DNA of 64,000 nucleotides from Neopararhizobium haloflavum (GCF_002750855.1 NZ_NWUC01000007.1:186001-250000); one strand, 5' to 3'; numbered from the stretch's first letter, positions 9,934 through 19,572 are shown. Numbers and translations are program-made. The notes: generated by a model not told the origin, from the sequence alone.

Positions 9934-10027
9934 GGTTCGATCCGGCGTCGTTGGTCCCGACTGCCTGCTTGAAGTGATACAGCCGGTTGCCGATGTCAAT
10001 GCGATGGAGTTGGGACATCGGCAGCCG
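9926..10027 (-). promoter_or_regulatory. ispG leader: long stem-loop and 30-codon leader ORF
   Basis: A 14-nt arm at 9984-9997 pairs with 10014-10027 around a 16-base loop; 13 positions are Watson-Crick, the core being TGCCGATGTC/GACATCGGCA, and one is T-G on the plus strand (A-C on the minus strand). The ATG of a 30-codon frame (10018 to stop at 9926, beginning [10 protein letters not shown]) lies inside the stem, and its TGA overlaps the first codons of ispG. ispG has little Shine-Dalgarno sequence of its own, so coupling through the leader frame is possible. Function is inferred; the pairing is seen directly. Confidence 0.4.
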
Positions 10028-10161
10028 CGACCACGAAATCGACCAGCACCCGCACGGATAGTTCGCGGTCGCCGCGGTGCGAGCGGGCTGTGCGTCCTCA
10101 GCGTGCCCCGCGACCACTCGCCCCTTTCAATGGCTGTCACAAAGCTTAAGTATCCGGTGAG

Positions 10162-10749
10162 ATGATTGTAGCGTTCTCTTCACGAAGCTGGATTTGGCTC
10201 GCCGGGCCCTTGATCGCGCTTCTTCTGGCGCCCGTTGCCGAGGCGACGGAAGCCGCGTGGGCCAGAATCGGTAATGGCGGATACACGATCCTTCTTCGCC
10301 ACACGCAGATGCTGGGCTCGCGCGATCCTCCGGGCGTCGACATATCCGACTGTTCGACGCAGGCAAATCTTTCCGACAATGGCCGCCAGCAGGCGCGCCG
10401 GCAGGGCACACGCTTTGCGGCACGTGCCGTCAACCTGACTGCGATCATCGCCAGCCCGTATTGCCGGACCCTCGAGACCGCCGATCTGGCTTTCGGCTCA
10501 TATCCGGTCGAAGAAAGCGCGGCACTGAACCCGCTGGAAGCCTCGGATGACGAAGCGGCGCAGATCGATGCCATGATCGCGCTGATCAACGGATTTCAAG
10601 GACCGGGCAACCAGGTCTTGATCACCCATGCCGGCAATATCCGCGCCTTGACAGGAAGCGACGCGCGGGAAGGCGAAGCCATCATTCTCGCACCAGTCCC
10701 GGAAGGCGGCGAGCTGCCCGAGATCGTCGGGCGGATCTTGCTCAACTGA
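10162..10749 (+). CDS. Exported histidine phosphatase (phosphoglycerate-mutase-like) family protein
   Basis: 195 residues with a signal peptide ([22 protein letters not shown], cleavage likely near residue 29). The phosphatase core is [10 protein letters not shown] (RH catalytic histidine; the usual third residue G is T), the [11 protein letters not shown] arginine/threonine motif and the second histidine in [11 protein letters not shown]. It is therefore a periplasmic member of histidine-phosphatase branch 1; the substrate is unknown. It is isolated, running convergent to galM with a 4 bp gap. Confidence 0.82.
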   Translation: MIVAFSSRSWIWLAGPLIALLLAPVAEATEAAWARIGNGGYTILLRHTQMLGSRDPPGVDISDCSTQANLSDNGRQQARRQGTRFAARAVNLTAIIASPYCRTLETADLAFGSYPVEESAALNPLEASDDEAAQIDAMIALINGFQGPGNQVLITHAGNIRALTGSDAREGEAIILAPVPEGGELPEIVGRILLN

Positions 10750-10753
10750 CCAG

Positions 10754-11761
10754 TCAGCGCCGCTTGAAGATATAAGAGGTCTCCTGCCGCAGCGGCACGC
10801 CTGGCTCGACGAAACACGGCGGAAACTCTGGATGGTTGGGTGCGTCGGGCCAGTTCTGTGTTTCCAGGCAGAAGCCCGCATAGGGTCCATATTCTCGACC
10901 TTGCAGGCCTTTGACCGGGACGCCAATCTTGTGCCCGCAATAGAACTGCACGCCCGGCTCGGTGCTGTGCGTCGCCATTTCCACGCCGGACAAGACACCT
11001 CGCGCCAGCGCCACTGGCCGCATGGCTCGCCGCTGCCGCGCGACGCAAAAATTGTGATCGTAATTCACTTTCGGCGGCCCGCCTTCAAGGCCGATTGCGC
11101 GCATCTGTCGAAAATCGAACACCGTGCCGGCAACCGGCGCAATTTCGCCCGTGGGGATTTGTTCGGCGTCCGTGGGCAAATAGTGGTCGGCAGATAGCGC
11201 CAGTTCATGGTTGAGGATGGTCGTCGCGCCATCGAGATTGAAATAGCTGTGATGGGTGATGTTGGCAGGCGCGGCTTTGTCACTTCGCGTCACATGCATA
11301 ATCGAAAGTTCCCCGCCGGGCTTGAGCCGATAGGTGGTTTCGACCGTGCATTCGCCCGGATAGCCCATGTCTCCGTCGACAACGCTGATCGATAGCGTGA
11401 CGCTGTCGTCTGTCTGCGTTGTCACCTGCCAGTTGCGCCGGCCAAGCCCGGCCGAACCGCCATGAAGGTGATTGCCATTCTCGTTTGCTTCAAGCTCGAC
11501 TGTCCGGCCTTGGAACGTGTATCTCGCCCTGGCGATGCGGTTCGAAAAGCGCCCCGGCGTCGCACCGAAATGGGGGGAGTGGTTGAGATAGTCCGGGAGG
11601 TTGTCGAATCCGAGCACGAGCGGTGGTCGATGCCCCTCCAGTCTCAGGTCCTGCAGCACCGCCCCATAGGTCAGGATATGCGCCGTCAGGCCGCCGCCGG
11701 TGATGGCGATCCGGCGGACGGCTTCGCCCGCCGGCATGGTTCCGAATAGCGTGCACGCCAT
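10754..11761 (-). CDS. galM: Aldose 1-epimerase (galactose mutarotase)
   Basis: 335-residue mutarotase interconverting alpha and beta anomers of hexoses. Visible motifs are the N-terminal ITGGGLTAHILTYGAVLQDL, the sugar-binding arginine in GRFSNRIARA, NHLHGGSAGLGRRNW (catalytic His region), HHSYFNLDG (second His) and the Glu region YAGFCLETQNWPDAPNHPEFP. Length is normal. It follows gabD by 6 bp on the same strand, so the two are probably cotranscribed, although no pathway links them obviously. Confidence 0.93.
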   Translation of the reverse strand: MACTLFGTMPAGEAVRRIAITGGGLTAHILTYGAVLQDLRLEGHRPPLVLGFDNLPDYLNHSPHFGATPGRFSNRIARARYTFQGRTVELEANENGNHLHGGSAGLGRRNWQVTTQTDDSVTLSISVVDGDMGYPGECTVETTYRLKPGGELSIMHVTRSDKAAPANITHHSYFNLDGATTILNHELALSADHYLPTDAEQIPTGEIAPVAGTVFDFRQMRAIGLEGGPPKVNYDHNFCVARQRRAMRPVALARGVLSGVEMATHSTEPGVQFYCGHKIGVPVKGLQGREYGPYAGFCLETQNWPDAPNHPEFPPCFVEPGVPLRQETSYIFKRR

Positions 11762-11767
11762 TGCGGC

Positions 11768-13225
11768 TCAGAAGCCGAGGCCGCCAAGGCAGACATATTT
11801 GGCCTCAAGATACTCCTCGATGCCCTGATGGCCGCCTTCGCGGCCGAGACCAGACTGCTTGACGCCGCCAAACGGCGCTTCGACGGCAGTGATCACGCCT
11901 TCGTTGACACCTACGAGCCCATAGTCGAGGCTCTCCATGACACGATAGGCGCGGCCGAGATCCTTGGTGTAGAAGTAGCATGCAAGGCCATAGATCGTGT
12001 CATTGGCAAGCGCGACACCTTCTTCCTCGGTCTGAAACTTGTAGACCGGGGCCACAGGCCCGAAAATCTCTTCCTGCGTGAAGCGCATCTCCTTCGTCGC
12101 ATTGGAAATGACGGTCGGCTCATAGAACGTGCCGCCGAGCGCATGCGGCTTGCCACCAGTCTCGATCTTGCCGCCCTTTTCCCTGGCATCGGCGACCAGT
12201 TCCTCGACCTTTTCCAGCTGGTCCTGATCGATCAGCGGTCCTTGGACCGTCCCGTCTTCGAGGCCATCACCAACCTTCATCGCCTTGGCCTTTTCGCTCA
12301 GCTTGGCAACGAAGGCGTCATAGATGCCGGACTGGACGATGAACCGGTTGGTGCATACGCACGTTTGGCCCGTGTTGCGGAACTTCGCCGCGATCGCCCC
12401 ATCCACGGCGCGGTCGAGATCGGCATCGTCGAAGACGACAAACGGCGCATTGCCGCCAAGCTCCATCGATACCTTCTTCACGGTGTCTGCCGACTGGGCA
12501 ATCAGCTTGCGGCCGACCTCTGTGGATCCCGTGAAGGTGATCTTGCGGACCAGCGGGTTGGACGTGAGTTCGCCGCCAATGGCGCCGGAGCTGCCGGTCA
12601 CGACGTTGATGACACCGGCCGGGATGCCGGCCTCTTCGGCCAGCATGCCCCACGCAATGCCGGAATAGGGCGTTGCCGTCGCCGGCTTTACGACGCTCGT
12701 GCACCCGGTTGCGAGCGCTGGCCCGATCTTGCGCGCCAGCATGGAAGACGGGAAATTCCACGGCGTGATCGCCGCAACGACGCCGACCGGTTGCTTGATG
12801 ACCATCATGCGGCGGTCTGCCCATGACGAAGGTATCGTCTCGCCGTAGATCCGGCGCCCTTCTTCGGCAAACCAGAGCACATAGCCGGCCGACATGCCGA
12901 CCTCGCCCTTGGCCTCGGCCAGCGGCTTGCCCTGCTCCATCGTCAGGAGCTCCGCCAGCGCATCCTGGTTGTCCATGATCGCATCGTGCAGCGCGCGCAT
13001 CAGCTTTGCACGGTGCGCCGCGGATGTGGCCTTCCATTCGCCGAATGCCTTGTGCGCCGCCTCGATCGCGCGCTTGGTCTCGGCCGCGCCCGATTTCGGA
13101 ACGCCGCCGATGCGCTGGCCTGTCGCCGGATTGACCACGTCGATCGTCTCGCCGCTATCGGCCTGAACCCATTCGCCACCGATCAGGTTGGCTTCCTTCA
13201 GAAAACGGCTTGTGCGTGTGAGCAT
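11768..13225 (-). CDS. gabD: Succinate-semialdehyde dehydrogenase (NADP+)
   Basis: 485-residue aldehyde dehydrogenase. The NAD(P)-binding FTGSTEVGRKL, the catalytic glutamate in MELGGNAPFVVFDDADLD and the nucleophile in NTGQTCVCTNRF (the CVC pair typical of GabD) are present, and the N-terminus ANLIGGEWVQADSG and C-terminus PFGGVKQSGLGREGG agree with GabD. It oxidises succinic semialdehyde to succinate, linking GABA or 4-hydroxybutyrate catabolism to the TCA cycle. ATG at 13225 chosen because it matches the family N-terminus. Confidence 0.93.
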   Translation of the reverse strand: MLTRTSRFLKEANLIGGEWVQADSGETIDVVNPATGQRIGGVPKSGAAETKRAIEAAHKAFGEWKATSAAHRAKLMRALHDAIMDNQDALAELLTMEQGKPLAEAKGEVGMSAGYVLWFAEEGRRIYGETIPSSWADRRMMVIKQPVGVVAAITPWNFPSSMLARKIGPALATGCTSVVKPATATPYSGIAWGMLAEEAGIPAGVINVVTGSSGAIGGELTSNPLVRKITFTGSTEVGRKLIAQSADTVKKVSMELGGNAPFVVFDDADLDRAVDGAIAAKFRNTGQTCVCTNRFIVQSGIYDAFVAKLSEKAKAMKVGDGLEDGTVQGPLIDQDQLEKVEELVADAREKGGKIETGGKPHALGGTFYEPTVISNATKEMRFTQEEIFGPVAPVYKFQTEEEGVALANDTIYGLACYFYTKDLGRAYRVMESLDYGLVGVNEGVITAVEAPFGGVKQSGLGREGGHQGIEEYLEAKYVCLGGLGF

Positions 13226-13301
13226 GATCCTGTCCCTTCGTTCATCAGTCGTGTCATCAGGCGAACGACGAGCGGTGCCCGGCGTTCCGTCGAATTGCCG
13301 C

Positions 13302-14486
13302 TCAGCGTGACAGCTCCCGCGTCGCCTGGTCGAGACCGCCAAGCGTCAACGGATACATGCGGCCTGCGAAAAGCTCCCGGATCATGCCGATGGAATGCGT
13401 GTAATTCCAGTGATTTTGCGGCGTCGGATTGATCCATGCGGCATGGGGGAAATGGCCGAGCAGCCGGGACAGCCAGACGTGACCCGCCTCCTTGTTCCAG
13501 TGCTCGACCGAACCACCCGGATAGGCGATCTCATATGGGCTCATCGCGGCATCGCCGATGAAGATGACGCGGTAGTCCGAGCCGTAGGTGCGAAGAACAT
13601 CGAATGTTGGAAGCACCTCGGAGTGCCGTCGCCGATTGTCCTTCCACACCCCCTCGTAGAGGCAGTTGTGGAAGTAGAAATAGTCCATGTGCTTGAATTC
13701 GGCGCGCGCCGCGGAAAAAAGCTCCTCCACGACGCGGATGTGGTCGTCCATCGATCCCCCGACATCGAAGAACATCAAGAGCTTGACGGCGTTTCGCCGC
13801 TCCGGCCGGGTCCTGACGTCGAGATACCCATGCTCGGCTGTCGATCGGATCGTGCCGGCGAGGTCGAATTCCTCGTCGGCACCGGCGCGGACCCAGCGGC
13901 GCAGACGCTTCAGCGCGACCTTGATGTTGCGCGTGCCGATTTCGACATTGTCGTCGAAATTGCGAAAATCGCGCTTGTCCCAGACCTTGACGGCGCGCCG
14001 ATGGCGGCTGGCGTCTTGCCCGATCCGAATGCCTTCCGGATTGTAGCCATAGGCGCCGAACGGCGACGTTCCGGCCGTTCCGATCCACTTGGATCCCCCC
14101 TGATGGCGCCCCTTCTGCTCTTCCAGCCGCTTCTTAAGCGTCTCCATCAGTTTGTCGAAGCCACCCAGTGCCTCGACCAGCTTCTTCTCTTCCTCGCTCA
14201 GATGCTTCTCGGCAAGACGCCGCAGCCACTCTTCCGGGAGATTGGCGGCATCGACGCCGCCGTCACCGGAAACCGCCTCGATGCCTTTGAAGACATGGGC
14301 GAAAACCTGGTCGAAACGGTCGATGAAACGCTCATCCTTCACCAGCGCTGCGCGGGCCAGATAGTAGAACCCCTCCACGTCATAGGTGACGAGGTCGGCG
14401 TCCAGTCCTTCCAGCAATGTCAGGAACTCGCGCAGCGAAACGGGAACCTTCGCCGCCTTGAGCTCGAGAAAGAAGGGAATGAACAT
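13302..14486 (-). CDS. VWA-domain protein, CoxE-like
   Basis: 394 residues, probably cytoplasmic. The N-terminus (MFIPFFLELKAAKVPVSLREF) and the central IRIGQDASRHRRAVKVWDKRDFRNF are typical of the CoxE-like VWA family. The von Willebrand A domain begins at LLMFFDVGGSMDDHI; the metal-binding DxSxS has become DVGGS, so one MIDAS residue is altered. It pairs with the MoxR-type AAA ATPase encoded 38 bp upstream; such MoxR-VWA pairs act as chaperones that insert cofactors or activate enzymes. The client is unknown; no CO dehydrogenase genes are in the window. Confidence 0.87.
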   Translation of the reverse strand: MFIPFFLELKAAKVPVSLREFLTLLEGLDADLVTYDVEGFYYLARAALVKDERFIDRFDQVFAHVFKGIEAVSGDGGVDAANLPEEWLRRLAEKHLSEEEKKLVEALGGFDKLMETLKKRLEEQKGRHQGGSKWIGTAGTSPFGAYGYNPEGIRIGQDASRHRRAVKVWDKRDFRNFDDNVEIGTRNIKVALKRLRRWVRAGADEEFDLAGTIRSTAEHGYLDVRTRPERRNAVKLLMFFDVGGSMDDHIRVVEELFSAARAEFKHMDYFYFHNCLYEGVWKDNRRRHSEVLPTFDVLRTYGSDYRVIFIGDAAMSPYEIAYPGGSVEHWNKEAGHVWLSRLLGHFPHAAWINPTPQNHWNYTHSIGMIRELFAGRMYPLTLGGLDQATRELSR

Positions 14487-14524
14487 GGCTCACCCTATCG
14501 CGCGAATGCGCGGATCATGAAAAC

Positions 14525-15364
14525 TCAGCCCTGCCGCCTGGCCATGAAGGCAAGCCGCTCGAAGAGATGAACGTCCTGCTCGTTCTTCAAGAGCGCCCCA
14601 TGGAGCTTCGGCAACGCGTTCTTGGCGTCGCCGCGCAGATCTTCCGGTTGAACGTCGTCCGCAACGAGGAGACGGATCCAGTCCAGCGCCTCCGAAGTCG
14701 ACGGCTTCTTCTTCAGGCCAGGCACCTCGCGCAGATCGTAGAACTGCGCCAGCGCCGCGTTGACGAGGGATCGCTTTATGCCCGGATAATGGACATCGAC
14801 GATCCGCGACAGGGTCTCGGCATCAGGAAACTTGATGTAGTGAAAGAAGCAACGGCGCAGGAACGCGTCGGGCAGCTCCTTTTCATTGTTCGACGTGATG
14901 ATCACGATCGGCCGGTTGCGCGCGCGGATCGTTTCCCCCGTCTCGTAGACGAAGAACTCCATGCGATCGAGTTCCTGGAGGAGATCGTTCGGAAATTCGA
15001 TGTCGGCCTTGTCGATCTCGTCGATCAGCAGCACGACGCGCTGGTCGGTCGCGAATGCCTCCCATAGCTTGCCGCGGCGAATATAGTTGCGGATGTCATT
15101 AAAGCGCGCGTCGCCGAGCTGGCTGTCACGCAGCCGCGAGACGGCATCGTATTCGTAAAGCCCCTGCTGTGCCTTGGTGGTGGACTTCACATGCCATTCG
15201 AGAAGCTCGAGGCCGAGCGCCGAGGCGACCTGCCGCGCAAGTTCGGTCTTGCCCGTCCCCGGTTCGCCTTTCACCAGAAGCGGCTTTTCGAGCTGGATAG
15301 CGGCATTGACGGCGACCGTCAGATCTTTTTCGGCGATATAGGCGTCGGTCCCGTCAAAGTGCAT
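14525..15364 (-). CDS. MoxR-family AAA+ ATPase (CoxD-like)
   Basis: 279 residues. Walker A is GEPGTGKTE (33-41), Walker B is LLIDEIDKAD (112-121), sensor 1 is ITSNNEKELP and the lid region carries FLRRCFFHYIKFPD. The family acts with VWA-domain partners as maturation chaperones for metalloenzymes and other complexes. The VWA partner is the next gene downstream, so the two likely form one functional unit. The start ATG at 15364 directly begins MHFDGTDAYIAEKDL, a typical family N-terminus. Confidence 0.9.
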   Translation of the reverse strand: MHFDGTDAYIAEKDLTVAVNAAIQLEKPLLVKGEPGTGKTELARQVASALGLELLEWHVKSTTKAQQGLYEYDAVSRLRDSQLGDARFNDIRNYIRRGKLWEAFATDQRVVLLIDEIDKADIEFPNDLLQELDRMEFFVYETGETIRARNRPIVIITSNNEKELPDAFLRRCFFHYIKFPDAETLSRIVDVHYPGIKRSLVNAALAQFYDLREVPGLKKKPSTSEALDWIRLLVADDVQPEDLRGDAKNALPKLHGALLKNEQDVHLFERLAFMARRQG

Positions 15365-15454
15365 GAAACAGCATCCTCATTCTTGTGCGGCGCGAAACTA
15401 GACCGTTTCCGTCCGCGTTGGAAGGACACCAGGACGCAACGAAAAGGGATGGCG

Positions 15455-15862
15455 ATGCCCGCCAAGTCACAGTTGAGCCTCCGGCTATTGCAGGCAACGG
15501 TTGCAACGCTTGCACTCGTACCGATTTCGGCCGGTCTGCTCGGTGTGCTGCGCGGACCGGCGTTTCTGGGACTCGATGCTCCGCCCCCCACCGATCTCGA
15601 CAGCCATCTGCGTTTCCTGTCGGGTGTTTTCCTGGCCCTCGGCCTTGCCTGGTGGAGCTGCATCCCTGCGATCGAAACGAAGACGGCGCGTTTTCGGCTG
15701 CTCGCATGCGCCACGGTCGTCGGTGGGCTTGCCCGCCTTGCTTCCCTCGGCCTTCTCGGTGCGCCCTCTGCCGGCCATATGGCGGGTCTTTTCATGGAAC
15801 TGGTCGTCGTGCCGCTGCTCGTCTTTTGGCAGGCGCGCCTTGCCCGCAGACCAACGCCTTGA
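15455..15862 (+). CDS. Small membrane protein, DUF4345-like
   Basis: About 135 residues with four hydrophobic segments (roughly 10-32, 50-72, 78-98 and 103-124). The pattern GLLGVLRGPAFLG... DSHLRFLSGVFLALGLAW... is that of the DUF4345 family of unknown function. ATGs at 15449 and 15455 are possible; the AAAAGGG ribosome site directly abuts the first and is six bases from the second, so 15455 is preferred. Its stop abuts the stop of the convergent ABC-F gene. Confidence 0.75.
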   Translation: MPAKSQLSLRLLQATVATLALVPISAGLLGVLRGPAFLGLDAPPPTDLDSHLRFLSGVFLALGLAWWSCIPAIETKTARFRLLACATVVGGLARLASLGLLGAPSAGHMAGLFMELVVVPLLVFWQARLARRPTP

Positions 15863-17680
15863 TCAGGTTCCGAGTTCTTCGCGCAGCATTTCCAGTTCGA
15901 GCCACTCGTTTTCCATGTCGGCCAATTGCGCCTTCAGTCGCTCCAGTTCCTTGGCATCCTTCGCGAAAGCATCGGGCTGCTTGGCGAAATAGTCGGGCGC
16001 TGCCATGCGCCCCTCAAGGCTGGCGGCCTTGATCTCGGCCTCCTTGATCTTGCCGGGCAACGTCTCCAATGCGAATTTCTGCTTGTAGGAGAGCTTCGAA
16101 GGCACCGTAGATCGGCCCGCAGGTCGATCCGACGATTGGGCGGGCTTGGCTTTTGCGGCCTTTGCCGCAGTCTTCTGCTCTTCGCCGCGCTGCGCCAGCA
16201 TGTCCGAATAGCCGCCAGCATAGTCTATCCACCGCCCGTCAGGGGCGAGCGGATTGGCCGGCGCGATCACCGACGTGACGGTGCGATCGAGAAAATCGCG
16301 GTCGTGGCTGACGAGAATGACTGTGCCAGCGAATCCTGCGACGATCTCCTGCAGAAGATCCAGCGTTTCCATGTCCAGATCGTTGGTAGGCTCGTCGAGG
16401 ATCAGGAGATTGGAGGGCCGTGCGAGAATTCGCGCCAGCATCAGGCGCGCTCTCTCACCACCCGATAGTTCGCGAATGGGCGTGCGCGCCTGCTCCGGCT
16501 GGAAGAGAAACTCCTTCATGTAGCCGGTCACGTGCTTCTGCTCGCCATTGACCAGCAGCGTATCGCCGCGCCCGTCGGTGAGATAGTGAGCCAGCGTGTC
16601 GTTTTCGTCGAGATCCTCGCGCTTCTGGTCCAAAACCGCGACATCGAGATTCGTGCCCAGCTTCAACGTGCCGGCGTCGGGTTCCAGCCTGCCGATCAGC
16701 ATGTTGAGCAACGTCGTCTTGCCTGCACCGTTCGGCCCCACAAGACCGATCCTGTCGCCGCGGTGAACCCGCAGCGAAAAGCCGTCGACGGCTTTGAAAG
16801 CGCCATACGCCTTGCCCAGCCCCTCCGCCTCGATGACCAGCTTGCCCGACTGCGCAGCATCCGAAGTGGCCGCCTCGATGCGTCCGGTCGGACCTCGGTG
16901 TTCACGATGGTTCTTACGCATATCCTGCAGTTCCGACAGCCGCCGCACATTGCGCTTGCGCCGTGCCGTCACGCCATAGCGCAGCCAGTGCTCTTCGCGC
17001 TCGATAGCCTTGCCAAGCTTGTGCAGGTCGCGCTCTTCCTCTTCGAGCACCTTGTCGCGCCACGTCTCGAAATGGGCGAAACCGCGGTCAAGCCGGCGCG
17101 TGGTTCCGCGATCGAGCCAAACCGTCGCACGCGATACCCGTTCGAGAAAGCGGCGGTCGTGCGAGATCGTGATCAATGCGCTGCGCGATGAAGACAGTTC
17201 CTGCTCGAGCCACTCGATGGTGGGCAGGTCGAGATGGTTGGTCGGCTCGTCCAGCAGCAGAAGGTCGGGTTGTGGTGCGAGCACGCGTGCCAGGCCCGCG
17301 CGCCGCGCTTCCCCGCCCGACAGCCGTGACGGCTCTTCCCGGCCGGTAAGGCCAAGATGCTCCAGCAGATAAGTCACGCGATAAGGATCGTCGCTCGGCC
17401 CGAGACCGGCCTCCGCGTAAGATTGCACATCGGCAAAGCCGGCAAAGTCCGGCGCCTGGAACAGATAACGGATCGTCGTCGACGGATGGCGGAAGACGTC
17501 TCCCGATTGCGGCTCGGCAATGCCGGCGGCGATCTTCATCAGCGTCGACTTGCCGGATCCGTTCCGCCCCACGAGGCAGATGCGGTCGCCGGCTTCAACC
17601 TGCAGCGATGCACCGGCAAGGAGCGGCGTCCCGCCAAAGGTGAGATGGATGTCGTCGAGTTTCAGGATGGGAGGCGCCAT
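15863..17680 (-). CDS. uup: ABC-F family ATPase, Uup-like
   Basis: 605 residues with two ABC ATPase domains and no membrane segment. Domain 1 has Walker A GRNGSGKST (39-47), signature LSGGEARRAGLARVL and Walker B LLLLDEPTNHLD; domain 2 has GPNGAGKTT, LSGGERARLMLARIL and LLILDEPTNDLD. The C-terminal extension (about 530-605) is charged and coiled-coil-like, as in Uup. ABC-F proteins act on ribosomes; Uup also affects precise transposon excision. It ends adjacent to the DUF4345-like stop and starts 2 bp from the thiamine pyrophosphokinase stop. Confidence 0.88.
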   Translation of the reverse strand: MAPPILKLDDIHLTFGGTPLLAGASLQVEAGDRICLVGRNGSGKSTLMKIAAGIAEPQSGDVFRHPSTTIRYLFQAPDFAGFADVQSYAEAGLGPSDDPYRVTYLLEHLGLTGREEPSRLSGGEARRAGLARVLAPQPDLLLLDEPTNHLDLPTIEWLEQELSSSRSALITISHDRRFLERVSRATVWLDRGTTRRLDRGFAHFETWRDKVLEEEERDLHKLGKAIEREEHWLRYGVTARRKRNVRRLSELQDMRKNHREHRGPTGRIEAATSDAAQSGKLVIEAEGLGKAYGAFKAVDGFSLRVHRGDRIGLVGPNGAGKTTLLNMLIGRLEPDAGTLKLGTNLDVAVLDQKREDLDENDTLAHYLTDGRGDTLLVNGEQKHVTGYMKEFLFQPEQARTPIRELSGGERARLMLARILARPSNLLILDEPTNDLDMETLDLLQEIVAGFAGTVILVSHDRDFLDRTVTSVIAPANPLAPDGRWIDYAGGYSDMLAQRGEEQKTAAKAAKAKPAQSSDRPAGRSTVPSKLSYKQKFALETLPGKIKEAEIKAASLEGRMAAPDYFAKQPDAFAKDAKELERLKAQLADMENEWLELEMLREELGT

Positions 17681-17681
17681 G

Positions 17682-18344
17682 TCAGGCTCCGGATCGATCG
17701 AAGGGGCGTGCCATCACCATTGCGCGGCCGCCGGCATGGCTGAAGGTGACGGGCCCTTCGGCAACATTGGAAATCGTGCGGGTATCGCCGAACGCGGCGA
17801 AGTGAGATGCCAGCGGATAGCGTGCACCGGCGATAGATAGGTTCTCGACGTCGGTGAAGGCAAGAACTGAAAAAAGGCTGCCGGCCGGAAGATCGAGCGT
17901 CAAGGGCGCCCCGATAAGCGGATAGGCCTCCTCCTCGCCCGACGTCAGCATCACTTCCGTGCCTTTTTCGGCGAGGGCAAGCCCGGTCGCCAAATGCGAA
18001 AAGGCATGATCGGAGCGCGCACCGCCGAACGGCCCCGCGATGACAATCGAACGGGCACCGCGCCGCAGCGCGGCATCGACGGCAATCTCCCCGTCCGTTG
18101 CGTTCTTCGCCGCAGGATGAAGCTCACGCTCCACGGTCCGCCACGTCGCCTGCAAATGTGCGTCGGCGGAATCGAAATCGCCGACCCAGAGCTCCGGTGT
18201 GACGCCCAATGCACCAGCATGGCGCATGCCGCGATCGGCGGCAATGACGCGCGCGCCGTCGATTTGGCGGCGCAGGCGCTCGGTCACCGTCACGTCGCCG
18301 CTGAGCAGTATGAGAAACAGGTCGGAGGGGGCATCGCGTGTCAT
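17682..18344 (-). CDS. thiN: Thiamine pyrophosphokinase
   Basis: 220 residues. The TPK catalytic domain shows AADRGMRHA and the metal-binding GDFDSAD, followed by [14 protein letters not shown] (the DxTD-like motif) and [15 protein letters not shown]; the C-terminal vitamin-B1-binding domain ends with the expected [15 protein letters not shown]. It phosphorylates thiamine to thiamine diphosphate. It is divergent from the thiamine ABC transporter operon thiBPQ, so import and activation sit together. I chose the ATG at 18344 over upstream frame extension because it matches the domain start. Confidence 0.9.
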   Translation of the reverse strand: MTRDAPSDLFLILLSGDVTVTERLRRQIDGARVIAADRGMRHAGALGVTPELWVGDFDSADAHLQATWRTVERELHPAAKNATDGEIAVDAALRRGARSIVIAGPFGGARSDHAFSHLATGLALAEKGTEVMLTSGEEEAYPLIGAPLTLDLPAGSLFSVLAFTDVENLSIAGARYPLASHFAAFGDTRTISNVAEGPVTFSHAGGRAMVMARPFDRSGA

Positions 18345-18415
18345 CGGACGTCCCAATAGCAGGTTTGCCGACCCTTGCCAGCGTCCTGCGTCGGCATTAA
18401 ACACGTCGATAGCTC

Positions 18416-18511
18416 TAACGGGGTGCCTCACGCTTTTTTGCGGGGGGCTGAGAGGCCGCCAGGCCAACCCGCGGAACCTGATCCGGTTTGTACCGGCGGA
18501 GGGATTAGCAG
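18416..18511 (+). promoter_or_regulatory. TPP riboswitch (THI element)
   Basis: The leader of thiB contains the conserved THI-box blocks in order: GGGGTGCC, GGCTGAGAG (18447-18455), a CCC block, GGAACCTGATCC (18473-18484), GTACCGG and GGAGGGATT (18498-18506). This is the complete TPP-binding core with both helper arms, on the strand of thiBPQ and ending about 55 bases before the thiB start. Thiamine diphosphate should reduce transporter expression; whether it does so by transcription or translation is not obvious, as I see no clear U-tract terminator after the core. Confidence 0.95.
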
Positions 18512-18564
18512 CGTCGCCAGCGCCTTTCCTCCGATACCGTCAAACGGCACGAAAGGCGCCTGCC

Positions 18565-19569
18565 ATGCGTATTGTCTCCGCCATCTTCCTGTCCACCGCG
18601 GCCTTCGCCCTGCCCGCTGAGACACTTGCCCAGGATCGCACCCTGACGGTCTACACCTACGAGAGTTTCACGGCCGAATGGGGACCCGGGCCGATCGTGA
18701 AGGAAGCCTTTGAATCCCAGTGCGATTGCCGGCTCGAATGGGTGGCGGTGGCCGATGGCGTCGCCCTGCTCAACCGGCTGCTGCTGGAAGGCGACCAGGC
18801 GAAGGCGGGCGTGGTTCTTGGCCTCGACACGAACCTTGTGGTCGACGCCAAGCAGACCGGTCTTTTCACCCCGCACGAAATAGATACGACGGCCGTCGAC
18901 GTGCCCGGCAACTGGAGCGACGACACGTTCGTTCCCTACGATTACGGACATTTCGCCGTGGTCTACGACACTGAGGCGATCGAGAATCCACCGACGAGCC
19001 TCAAGGAACTCGTGGAGGGCGACCCGGACGAGAAAATCGCCATCCAGGACCCACGTTCCTCCACCCCCGGCCTCGGCCTGCTGCTCTGGATGAAATCCGT
19101 CTACGGCGAAGACGCGGTCGATGCCTGGGCCGATCTCAAGGACCGTGTCCTAACCGTCGCGCCGGGCTGGTCGGAAGCCTACGGGCTCTTCACCGACGGT
19201 GAGGTTCCAATGGTTCTTTCCTATACCACTTCACCCGCCTATCACATGATCGCCGAAGACACCGACCGCTACCAGGCGGCCGCGTTCGATGAGGGTCACT
19301 ATCTCCAGATCGAAGTCGCCGGCATCCTGAAGAATGCGCCTGATCCGGAACTCGCGCGCGACTTCCTGCGCTTCATGATCACCGAGGACTTTCAGGACGC
19401 CATCCCGACATCGAACTGGATGATGCCCGCAGGGCCAGTCAGCCAGGCTCTGCCGGACGCCTTCGCCGGGCTCGTCACGCCCGAAGAAACGCTGCTTTTC
19501 ACCCCGGAGGAAGTGGCGCAGAACAGGCGCGCATGGGTCGATGAATGGCTGGCGGTGATGAGCGAGTAA
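18565..19569 (+). CDS. thiB: Thiamine ABC transporter, periplasmic binding protein
   Basis: 334 residues. A signal peptide ([22 protein letters not shown], cut after about residue 22) precedes [20 protein letters not shown], the characteristic TbpA/ThiB start; [10 protein letters not shown] and the [15 protein letters not shown] segment are also typical. It binds thiamine in the periplasm and feeds ThiPQ. First gene of the riboswitch-controlled operon, 3 bp before thiP. Confidence 0.95.
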   Translation: MRIVSAIFLSTAAFALPAETLAQDRTLTVYTYESFTAEWGPGPIVKEAFESQCDCRLEWVAVADGVALLNRLLLEGDQAKAGVVLGLDTNLVVDAKQTGLFTPHEIDTTAVDVPGNWSDDTFVPYDYGHFAVVYDTEAIENPPTSLKELVEGDPDEKIAIQDPRSSTPGLGLLLWMKSVYGEDAVDAWADLKDRVLTVAPGWSEAYGLFTDGEVPMVLSYTTSPAYHMIAEDTDRYQAAAFDEGHYLQIEVAGILKNAPDPELARDFLRFMITEDFQDAIPTSNWMMPAGPVSQALPDAFAGLVTPEETLLFTPEEVAQNRRAWVDEWLAVMSE

Positions 19570-19572
19570 CGC

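Noticed and set aside
9931-9960. GGTTCGA as a tRNA T-loop
   Set aside because: No acceptor or anticodon stem can be formed around it. I found no tRNA elsewhere in the window either.
13302-15364. Reading the MoxR-VWA pair as part of a CO dehydrogenase locus
   Set aside because: Neighbours are gabD, galM and an ABC-F gene; no coxSML genes are present. Only the chaperone-pair identity is supported.
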